Positions 9,311 through 20,100 of a stretch of DNA of 64,000 nt are shown piece after piece. Origin of the DNA: Catonia carolina (lineage: Eukaryota; Arthropoda; Insecta; Hemiptera; Achilidae); assembly GCA_035578175.1 (NCBI GenBank), contig JAQMRL010000021.1, positions 3,673,823 to 3,737,822 of the forward strand, written 5' to 3'. The notes below the pieces were generated by a model. That model did not search any database, was not told where the DNA came from, and worked only from the letters and a program-made list of their open reading frames with translations. A program made the position numbers and the translations under genes. Numbering within the stretch: position 1 is the stretch's first letter; each line of letters begins with the position of its first letter.

Positions 9311-10780
9311 CAGGTTGTCTCACGAGTAACCCGACAAACTTCTAAGGTAGTTTCCTCTCATCAAAATAATGAAAAAGTTTACATAAACATGGGTCCGAAA
9401 ACGCTTCGTTAGCGAGTTACGACTAGCGAAAGATTTCGCCCTGGGTTCAGAACATACGCCTAAATAAAATCATCCTAGAGGTCTAGGAACCCCAATTTTA
9501 TGAGTAGATTTGATGGTTTCTTATGTATTTCAACCCGAAAAACTTAATAAAGTAAGTTCCAGAACCATATCTCCAGTAGTTTTTGTAATATCCAATGAAA
9601 AACTGACAAATATGTGCATAAAAGTACATTTTTTTAGGTTTGAAGAACAGTAACAGTGTTAAATGGCTAAAAATGTGTAAATTATTTAGCAAAACTTGTT
9701 GAGATTTTAACTCTGAAGAGAATGATGTTGACCTATTTTACTTCATTCTCTTCAGAGTTAAAATCTCTACAAGTTTTGCTAAATAAATTTACACATTTTT
9801 AGCCATTTAACACAGTTATTGTTCTTCAAACCTACAAAAATGTATTTTTATGCACAGATTTGTCAGTTTTTCATTGGATATTACAAAAACTACTGGAGAT
9901 ATAGTTCTGGAACTTATTTTATTCAATTTTTCAGGTTTAAATACATAAGCAACGATCATATCTACTCATAAGATTGGGTTCCTAGACCTCTAGGATGACT
10001 TTATTTAGGCGTATGTTCTGAACCCAGGGCAAAATCTTTCGCTAGCCGTAACTCGCTAATTGAAGCGAACATACGCCTAAATAAAGTCATCCTAGAGACC
10101 TAGGAACCCAATTTTATGAGTAGATTTCATGGTTTCTTATGTATTTCGACCCGAAAAATTGATTAAAATAAGTTCCAGAACCATATCTCCAGTAGTTTTT
10201 GTAATATCCAATGAAAAACCTGACAAATATGTGCATAAAAGTACATTTTTTTAGGTTTGAAGAACAACAGTGTTAAATGGCTAAATAAATGTGTAAATTT
10301 ATTTAGAAAAACTTGTTGAGATTTTAACTCTGAAGAGAATGATGTTGACCTATTTTACATCATTCTCTTCAGAGTTAAAATCTCTAAACAGTGTTGCTAA
10401 ATAAATTTACACATTTATTAGCCATTTAACACAGTTATTGTTCTTCAAACCTAAAAAAAATGTATTTTTATGCACAGATTTGTCGGTTTTTCATTGGATA
10501 TTACAAACACTACTGGAGATATGGTTCTGGAACTTATTTTATTCAATTTTTCGAGTTGAAATACATATGAAACCATCAAATCTACTCATAAAATTGGGTT
10601 CCTAGACCTCTAGGATGACTTTATTTAGGCGTATGTTGTGAACCCAGGGTGAAATCTTTCGCTAGCCGTAACTTGCTAACAAAGCGTTTCCGGACCCATG
10701 TTTTATATAAACTTTTTTCATTATTTTGACGAGAGAAGAACCACCTTAGAAGTTTGTCAGGTTACTCGTGAGACATCCTG
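9311..10780. mobile_element. LT-A long-inverted-repeat element (TA target)
   Basis: TA flanks lie at 9309-9310 and 10781-10782. The termini CAGGTTGTCTCACGAGTAAC and its near-exact complement face each other. The body is four ~320-bp arms in alternating orientation (about 9400-9735, 9735-10060, 10060-10370, 10370-10700), with centres at AACTCTGAAGAGAATGATGT. It has no transposase. It carries the CGTTAGCGAGTTACG-type module shared by the other LT elements, so it is presumably moved in trans by a Tc1/mariner-type enzyme. Confidence 0.8.
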
Positions 10781-11289
10781 TATATGGAAACAGTAAATAC
10801 CCAATCAGACCACAAACATTTTTAGTATTCACAACCAGTAAAAAAAAAAACACCAAATATATTACCACAATTAATTATGTATTATTGTCTTAAGAACAAA
10901 ATAAAATAGATTTAAATGAAAAAATAACACAATATAACATCAAAAAAGTAAACATTGCAAGATTACACATACAGTAACATGGATGTTAGAGAACCGTAAA
11001 TGAATTAAATTAAAAACTACATTTAAAAAAACTTAAATTCCCTTTCATTACTGTATGTGTATTACAGTTATTGGGGACAGGTTAGGTCTATTCTACCTTA
11101 CTTAAAAAAGTCTGTCATGTATCTTAGCCTTCATGATTCCAATTTGCTCTTTACAAAAAAAATCATTACAAATTATACATCATTTTAAAAGTTTTGGAGA
11201 ATTTGTAAGCTTTGTTTTATATTATTGCAAAATATGTAGTAATATTTATTTAATAATAATAATAATAATAAATGCATCCATATAAATTT
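10781..11289. other. unannotated AT-rich interval
   Basis: No gene was seen. An (AAT)n stretch at about 11250-11270 leads into the PLE-2 fragment. Confidence 0.4.
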
Positions 11290-11590
11290 AAAGAAAGATA
11301 AAATAATTAATGAACAATTAGATTTTAAAGATGACAATTTAATAAAGAAGCTGCTGCCATCTATTGTAATAAGTATAAATGAATACAGGAATAAAATTTT
11401 AAGACAGTTTTAATCTAAATGACTGAACCGTTCTAAATTTTAATTTCAATGATATTGCTCTGAAGAAGGTGGTACCACCGAAACGAGGGACAGTTTTTAA
11501 AACTTAAAACGGCAACCAAAGGTGAGGTGATAAATTTCAGTTATACTGAAATATAAAGATTGGCAGGATGTATTTCAAAAAATTATTTGT
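11290..11590 (+). repeat. PLE-2 3' end with hammerhead-like core
   Basis: Residual coding sequence (KKLLPSIVISINEYRNK, then a stop) precedes a 3' region ending TTGGCAGGATGTATTTC. The motif CTGAAGA at 11460, hairpin GGTGGTACCACC and GAAAC parallel the PLE-1 ribozyme. TTGCT before the core could pair with GGCAA at 11511, with a longer stem III in between. It is a related but distinct lineage from PLE-1. Confidence 0.6.
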
Positions 11591-11659
11591 GAATAATAGC
11601 TATTAATTAGTTAGATCTCAACCCAAGGCGTCCTGGTCTAAAGAGAGATTGCTATAATA

Positions 11660-13716
11660 CAGGGTGATTCACGAAGATATGCAGAAACTTTAGGAGCCCA
11701 TTGTACATGTAAAAATAATGAAAAAAGTTTATATAAAACATGGGTCCGGAAATGCTTCGTTTCCAAGTTTACGGCTAGTGAAAGATTTCGCCCGGATTTC
11801 AGCTCACCAGGTGAAATGAGGTCTTTCTGAAATTCTAGTAAGGTAGATTAAGGGGCGAATTCAATCGTACGGCTAGTGAAAGATTTCGCCCGGATTTCAG
11901 CTCACCAGGTGAAATGAGGTCTTTCTGAAATTCTAGTAAGGTAGATTAAGGGGCGAATTCAATCGTTTTCTTATGGTTTTTGACCTGATTAATTGAATAA
12001 AACAGGTCCCAGAACTGTTAGTTAAATAGTTTTTGAGAAAATCAGTGTCAAATGCAAAAAATGGTGTGAAAAAAAACACAATTTTTCATCTTTGTTTTTC
12101 TGGTTAATTTTACTTTGTACTGTTATGAATAAAAATTCATTTAATCAAACATCTATTCGCTTTCTGTGTACTTTATTTACACCGATTTGTTCAGAATAAA
12201 ATTTTCAACATGTTTTATTCAAAAATTTAACTGTTTCTTGGTGAAATAACAAAGTTATTCTTGCCCAAAGATGAAAAAATGTGTTTTTCACTCCATTTTT
12301 TGCATTTGACACTGGTTTTCTCAAAAACTATTTAACTTACAGTTCTGGGACCTGTTTTATTCAATTTATCAGATCAAAAACCATAAAAAATGATTGAATT
12401 CGCCTCTTAATCTACCTTACAAGAATTTCAGAAAGACCTCATCTCACCCGGTGAGCGGAAACCCGGGCGAAACTTTCGCTAGCCGTAACTCGGAAATGAA
12501 GCATTTCCGGACCCATGTTTATATTAGAGAAGAGACAAAAGAACTGTCACTGTGAACGAGTCACGGTTACTTATAAGTCACGGTGACCACAGTTATTCAA
12601 ATAGGCGAGTAACCATTCCCCAGTCACTGTTACATAGATCGCTTACTCTTCTGTCACTGGAAGACAGGACGACACGGCGAATGTTCACCGTACTGTTCTA
12701 CAATTATAGCACAGCCTCTCGTTCCGCAGTCACAGTTACAAAGATCTCTCGTTCCCCAGTCACAGTTACAAAGATCGCTTACTCATTCACTGTTTAAGGC
12801 AGGACGACACGGCGACCGTAATTCTACAGTTCCTTCAATCACTTTTACAATAATCAGTTACTCATTCGCTGTTCACTGTCACTTTTAAGAGAGAACGAAT
12901 TCTTTACCTTAGGAACTAGTGAACAAATTCACTCGCTCATTCACTGTTCACAGTTAACAGACAAAACGACATAATATGCTTACTCTTCTTCAAGGCCCCT
13001 ATGATAGCTACGTAAGACATGTTGGTCTGTTCACTGGGCTTAGTGCTCTCTTTGTCGCCTCTCCTTTGATAACCGGCACGTCCATTATTTTTTTACTTCA
13101 ATCTTTACGCACTCTTCTCTCTCTCTCTTTCTCTCTCCCTCTCACAGTCTCTTCCCCTTATTATGTTTGTCATCTACTAGACTAAACAAAACGAGGGTAG
13201 TTCCTTTACATCTCTGATCGCGGTAACACAACTACATAACAGTATTATTTTTATTGCACGCCGTGTTCTACCTAGCTATTTTATTTATAATGTGCGTTGT
13301 TATTTTTCAGTTGTAAATATTGTTTCTTGTACTTTCTCTTTTTTATACAAAATGTTATTTTTATTACTATTTTAGGATGCCTTGTGTTAATCAGTTTTAG
13401 GCTAAATTTTTATTTTAGTTATATATGTAGCCCATTTTTTTAATTTATCAAAACTTCATTTATCATGAAATAACAACTGAAAACATTATTATTGTCTCAT
13501 GATAACAAATGAAAAATGCACTAAGAAAATACAAAGTTATTGCTAAATCACAAGTAACTATTAAAAGTAACGGTGAACGCAAAATCACTGTCACCGTGAT
13601 CACGGTGACTGGTTGAAACAGTGAACGCTCTTCACTAGTTTATATATACTTTTTTCATTATTTTTACATGTACAATGAGCTCCTAAAGTTTCTGCATATC
13701 TTCGTGAATCACCCTG
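11660..13716. mobile_element. LT-B long-inverted-repeat element (TA target)
   Basis: TA flanks lie at 11658-11659 and 13717-13718. The termini CAGGGTGATTCACGAAGATA match the complement at the right end. Subterminal arms (11750-12060 and 12290-12530) share the GTTACGGCTAGTGAAAGATT module and an AATTGAATAAAACAGGTCCC block with other LT elements. A 120-bp segment near 11820-11960 is directly duplicated. The right arm is split by an insertion at about 12531-13636. Confidence 0.8.
12531..13636. mobile_element. unclassified insertion inside LT-B
   Basis: This segment splits the right arm of LT-B. Its ends look weakly inverted (TAGAGAAGAG left; CTCTTCACTA right). The interior is rich in GTCAC/GTGAC words (CAGTCACAGTTACAAAGATC is repeated) and contains a CT-rich tract near 13115-13160. 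No transposase was recognised. The 81-aa frame at 12552 looks like a by-product of the repeats. Confidence 0.45.
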
Positions 13717-13745
13717 TATCTTACAATACTGGTAGTGTATTCCAT

Positions 13746-13751
13746 TTTATT
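13746..13751 (-). terminator. candidate polyadenylation signal for CCDC12
   Basis: AATAAA on the minus strand lies about 155 bp past the CCDC12 stop codon, between the gene and the end of LT-B. Position is the only evidence. Confidence 0.45.
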
Positions 13752-13904
13752 GGAAATCATAAGAACCAGAAAATGGGCCAGAACTAAAAGTGCAACAGAA
13801 AACAAAACACATCTAAAACTTTAAAGTTGTATAACCTAGCACAAAATTATTTACACCCTGAAGAACAAGAAATGGCAGTAATGTTATTAAAAAAGAAAAC
13901 AAGA

Positions 13905-14108
13905 TTAGTCTTCATCCACATCATCTTGGTTAGCTCTAGCACCAATGGCGACTTTAGTCGCTAAATCTTCTTCTTGACCTTTTTTTAATCGGTCACGTAT
14001 TAATTCAGCGATCGCTCTTTGCGTACGTTTCTCTAATCTTTCTAATTTTTTCGCAACATCTCGTTTTAAATCCCAGTCTGGTTTTCTAGGAGCTAAATTC
14101 GTTAAATC
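13905..14108 (-). CDS. CCDC12: CCDC12 exon 3 (terminal)
   Basis: It encodes the conserved DLTNLAPRKPDWDLKRDVAK core, the helical region and the ...QDDVDED-stop ending (67 codons plus TAA). The acceptor is TTTCTGTTTACAG just above 14108. GC content is visibly higher than in the flanks. This exon holds the most conserved part of the family. Confidence 0.95.
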   Translation of the reverse strand, partial: DLTNLAPRKPDWDLKRDVAKKLERLEKRTQRAIAELIRDRLKKGQEEDLATKVAIGARANQDDVDED

Positions 14109-17100
14109 CTGTAAACAGAAACAATTGATTTATGTTTAAATAAAATGATTTATTATAACTTATCAATGTTAAGTAAGCGTGATCACGTGATGTAGTTCAT
14201 TTTAGGTGTTGTTGGCCAAGCTTATAGTATAATGGAGGAAGAATGTTGGATCTCTGGGGTCCCTGGCGCGCGGCCCTATCATTTAGCAAGGAAAGATACC
14301 AGTTGCTCTATGGACTTCACACTCTTTACTTGTGTTATGGTCTACATTTTGACAGTTTTCATAAACAGTATTTTTCAATACTCTTTACCAATTATTAAAC
14401 AGTATTTTTCAATACTCTTTACCATTTCTTAAACAGAATTTTTCAATACTCTTTACCGTTTCTCAAACAGTATTTTTCAATACTCTTTACAGTTTCTTAA
14501 ACAGTATTTTTCAATACTCTTTACCGTTCTTAAACGGTATTTTTCAATACTCTTTACCGTTCCTAAACAGTATTTTTCAATACTCTTTACCGTTTCTAAA
14601 ACAGTATTTTTCAATACTCTTTACCGTTTCTAAAATAGTATTTTTCAATACTCTTTACCGTTTCTTAAACAGTTTTTTCAATACTCTTTATTGTTTCTTA
14701 AACAGTATTTTTCAATTCTCTTTACAGTTTCTTAAACAGTATTTTTCAATACTCTTTACCATTTCTAAAACAGTATTTTTCAATATTCCTTACAGTTTCT
14801 TAAACAGTAATTTTCAATACTCTTTACTGTTTATTAAACAGTATTTTTCAATACTCTTTACCGTTTCTTAAACAATATTTTTCAATACTCTTCGCCAATT
14901 ATTAAGGTCAGGTTGTAGAAGCAAATGTGTCAGACTGGTAAAAAATGTTAATGAAGTAAAAGCACTGCCTGAGAATTTTTTTTTTGAACTACTGGCTGAA
15001 TACTGGAAGAAATGTTGCGAACATTCCTGAAAATTTGAAAATAGCTATTACAAACACAGACAATGTTGTAATATGTTGCTGATATGCAAACCTAAATGTT
15101 TATAATAGCGAATAATGATGGCGAAAGCAGTGACGATAGCTTTGATGAATCTCAGTCATCAGACAGGGTCATGAGAGTGACGATACAGATAATATTATGG
15201 ACAGGATAGAACCATTAAATTAAAATTCATTAACCCACTTTCTAATTACTTTTACTTTATTAGATAAATAAAATTTAAAAAAATAAGCAAATACAAAAAA
15301 ATAAAAATCTGGTGTGAAACACTCACACAACTTTCTCTTGCCAATGCAAATAATTAACAATAAACCTAACATTAGTAATAAAACATTAGAAATAAACAAA
15401 AAACTAACCTCAAAAAACATTAGTGAAATACACAAAATTAAAATCGACCTCAGTTTGGCTTAAAAATACGGAGAATCGCTCATTCACGCTGAACTAGGCA
15501 CTGTACAAAAAAATGCTTAAAATAAAAGTTGTAGATCTCCTAATTTCCTATAAATTTTATTTTATACACTTTTGTCGTAAAATGCATTCAAAGGCCGAAA
15601 TCTTAAAAAAATAGATTTTTCTCATGTTTTCGTGAGAAAAAAACAGAAAATTGCTAATTACCGCTAAACTAAGCGTTATATAAAAAAATGTTTGAAATAA
15701 AAGTTGTAGAATTTTACATTTTCTACAACTTTTATTATATAACATTTTGCGCTAAAATGCATATTAAAGCCGCAATCTTAAAAAGAAAATGTTTTTACGT
15801 AAAAACAGCCTCACGCAGAATTTCAGCAAACATGGCGCCTACCCTATCTTTTAGTGAATAAAAAATTGAGTAAACGAGGCGATTTTTAAAAAAATCGTAG
15901 GACTAGTTTTTGACAAAATCGCAAAAAAGTGAAAAATTATACGAATAAACTACTACTTCCGGTTGACCGATTTTGATGAAAATGTTCGTGTCAGGTCCGG
16001 TAGTGGTATGTAACTTAAGTTTCAAGTTTCAAGTTCATACGATGTTCTGTTCTTGAGATATTCTGTTCACACACACACACACACACACGCACGCACGCAC
16101 GCGCGCGCGCGCACACACACACTCACACACACACATACACACATACACAGACACACACACACATACTTGTAGGAGGTAGGTCACGGGGTACCACGCACAA
16201 AACCGTCAAAACGGGTGCTCCCCTTTAGCGTAAGTGCATTTAATTAAAATTGTAAAATTTTAGTAAAAGTTAATCTCATTACCTACAATACATGTTTGGT
16301 TTTTAATAAAAACATTTTTTCCCTGTCTGAATTTAACCGACGAAAAGGGGTACTAACGGTTTTTCTCAACGGGGAATTTCGCACTCCCAAAACGGGGAAG
16401 GCGGGAAAACAACCAAGTATGACCTTCAGGTTTCCTGAACGGCAACGTCGTGTCGCACGACGTTGCTTATCATCGCAATGCATAAAGAAACTTCCCTTAG
16501 TTGTAGTGCAACGTATTCATTTTGTAAGATTTCCTAGCTGTGAAAGAATCCCTTATAAGTTTGTCATATTTATCCGCCTGAAACAGAATCATACGTTGGA
16601 ATTGCTTCCATCTTTACCTGAATTGCTGGATGTAAATTTTTACAATTTTATATTTTATTATTTTTTTTGGATGTAAATTATCACAAATTTTTTATTAAAA
16701 TGCCGTACAACAAGTACTTACTAGTTTTTGTACTAGCACGCGTTTCAAGGCGATAAGTTTCATCATCATCATCATTATTAATATAAATCTATAACTGAAA
16801 AATTTGTTTGAAAAATTTATTTCAAGAATAAAATTAATTAGAATTAAATTTTAATTTAAAAAATTCTTGAAAATATTATTGTGAGTATTGCATTAATTTA
16901 TTGCAATTAGTTCATTATTTATTAAGTGCATTAATTGTAGTAATTGTAGTTTATTTGTAGAATTTTATTTTGTAGTTTATAATTTGTAATAAATACTTGT
17001 AATTTTGTAAACGAATAGTTCTTTAATTATTTATCTTACCCAGATCCCGAAACGGACCTCAGCTATAAGTGTCCCAATATATTCATAAAATGTAAACATT

Positions 17101-20100
17101 AAGATATACATTTTTGTCAATGTCAAGAGCGAATAACACATAAATGACCGACTTTATCGGTGACCGATAAAGTCACTTCACCGACTTTGTCGGTGAAGTA
17201 CTGATATGTATACAATAGCAGTAAAGGCGCCTTCACTGCTTTATCGTACCCAAACAAACATACGTTTTTTTTAATTGATTTTGAAAAATATAGACTGATT
17301 TAATCGTGTATCAAGTCTTTCAGTTCATCGTTGTTCGTCTAGGAACATACACCGGTATTTTTATGTAATGTGTGTTAACAAATACTTCCATTACCTATTC
17401 ACATAAAAACCGCCAATTACTCTCACTGATTGATTAGTGTATCGTAGTGGAACTACTTTCAATATAGTAGTATGTAAACTGCAAAAATAGTGATCATTAC
17501 GAAAATATTTTCAGTGTCTATTGTGGAATGTAAAAATTTTTAGGAGTCGCGTTAGACAGCGAACTATCTTGAGACAGTCATACAAATTTATTTGCAATAA
17601 CATTAAATAGTAGACTGTTACGCCTTAAAACGCTTAAACAAATTCTGAGCATTTATCATTACTTCTCAGTATTTATTATGCTTACTTCATATTCTCACAT
17701 TTAAAATTTGTTACATCTTAGAGATCTCTGGGAAAAGTAGATGCAGTCCTCAGGATGCAAAAATTGGCATGTTCAGGCCACATTAAAAGCAAAACAGGGT
17801 GATTCTTGTAAATCCTTTTTTAAAAAAACTAAATATTCTAAAGTTTCCATGCATTTAAACTTATGAGAGTGCATTATTTCTGAAGGAGCATGAATATTAA
17901 TTTTTTAAATATAAAATAAGAATAGCCTACTACAAAACCTTTAAAAGAATTATTAAGCAACGTAAAACAACCGGATACGAAAAAGCACAGTACTATGTAT
18001 AAGATCTTTGTATTGTGTCATGAAATTCATTTTCGCTTGTTTTGTTTTATTATTGAAAGACCTGTTTAATGGACAATTAATAAGTTGACGTGAAGATGGA
18101 CACTGGAAAATACTGACAATCAATTGCAATTACAGAGATTGTACACGTTTGGCTGGCGTGGACATTTTTGTACAGTTTTCCTTTGCACCTCCAAGCGAAT
18201 GCCAAATAAGTTGCCTTTTCGCGTTCCGTGCATTAGAATAACTTTCCTGTTCTCTACCCCAATTTTCGACCTCACATTTGTTTATTTACGTATTTTTATA
18301 TTGGTGTATAGTCAATTTTTACCGGCTGAAAACAGCTTCAAAATGTTCTTTTAGCTGTAAAACCGTTAGAAATGGACAAAATTATGTACTCCAGGGTACC
18401 TATACAATGTAAAAAATTAGAATCCAAAATTTTTGTCGGGTGTAGGCCTACTGCAGGATCCTAAAAACCGTACAAACTGCAAAAATAGTGAAAAGTCAAT
18501 TATACCTTGACAAAATCTAAAAAAATTCGTAGGGGTATTTTTCTCAAATGAAAATTTAATTTTAATTACAATTTTATGTATACTCTGAGAGTTTTAATTT
18601 TAAAAAGATTTAAATGTTTAAATCACGATCTTCAAGTTCAAAAAATTTCCGCAAATAGGCGCTCAGCTCAACTATTATCCTGTACAATTTGAGCTTTTCG
18701 ATGACCACATCGCGAGAAAAAATCATAACCAAAGGAACTCCATTTGTTATCCTGGCTAGGTACGGGAGGGGTATCGGCAAACTGACCATGGGTATACTTT
18801 GTTTTGTACCCTAAGGCACCATACAGAGTGATTCACGAAGAAGCGGAGATACTTCGGAGGTGAACTACAACCAAAAATAAGATAAAAAGTTAATGTAAAC
18901 ATAGATCCGGAATCGCTTCGTTAGCGAGTTACAGCTGGCGAAAATGTTCGTCCGGGTTTCAGTTCCCCCGCAGAAATGAAACCCTGCAGAAATTTCTAGA
19001 GCGTTAATTCAGTTTTGAAACTAAATAGATTTCATGTAAAATGAGCTGAAAAATTGAATAACAAACCCCAGATCTGTAACTAGAATTGTTCTTGAGATAT
19101 GACGAAATACACCAAATCTGGTCTCGAAAAACTGTTTTCTTTAAGGTTTGAAGTACCTACATTAACTTTGTTAAATGGGTAACAAACACGTAAAATTTTT
19201 AAACAAAACTTGTAGACAATTTAATTTTGAAGAGAATGATGTAAAATAGTCTAATAAAAAGAACAAATAAAACTCACGAAAAAAGGTTTTTATTACAGCA
19301 AAACAAAAAAAAACTGTAAACAAAAATTTCAAATCGCACAAAAAGTCCTTGTAATACTTGGTAACACTTAAAGAAAACAAAGCAAATACAAAACTTCAAT
19401 TAGAGAGGTAGGCCTAATACAGTAGAAAAATTACAATTTACTACTGTACTACGAAAATTGTTCAAAATAGGCTCCACCACAGTATAAGTTATTCACCATT
19501 GTACTTAATTAAAATTGCTTCAATGGCATTGTGTATTTAATCACGTTTGTTTTGAATAAGTTCAGCAGCGTTATGAATTCTGATCACAAACTCTTCCCTT
19601 GTTTTAACTTTTTCTTCATATACTAAAGCTTACGACATCACAGGTACCTAATAATAATCAAGAGGTGTCAAGTCAGGCGACCTTGGAGGCCAATAGATCG
19701 GTCCATCACGCCCAATCCAGTTGTTGAAAGTTTAATTTAAATGATTCCTAGTGGCTAAGGAGAAATGTGGAGCCGATCCACCTTGTTGGAAAATAAATTC
19801 ACGACTTGTAAGTAGAGGAACTTATTCTAAGAGAAGTTGCAAATTATTTTGCAAGAAATTTCTTTCTTTCATGGAAATACTAATTTTTACACTGAAATTG
19901 TGTTACCAAGTATAATAAGGACTTTCTGTGTGATTTGAAATTTTTGTTGACAGTTCTGTTTTGTTTCGGTGTAATAAAAACTTTTTTTCGTAAGTTTTGT
20001 ATTTGTTTTTTATTGGCCTATTTTACACCATTCTCTTCAGAATTAAATTCTTTAGAAGTTTTGTTTAATAATTTTACATGTTGGTTACCCATTTAACAAA

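Noticed and set aside
12552..12797. 81-aa frame with VTVTKISRSPVTVTKIAYS
   Set aside because: It is made by the GTCACAGTTACAAAGATC repeats inside an insertion and has no other protein-like feature.
14343..14906. CRISPR array
   Set aside because: Units are contiguous with no unique spacers, and the window is eukaryotic. It is a minisatellite.
16296..16676. 126-codon open frame in CCDC12 intron 2
   Set aside because: No recognisable domain, no splice context, and a low-complexity C-terminus. It is only slightly GC-richer than its surroundings.
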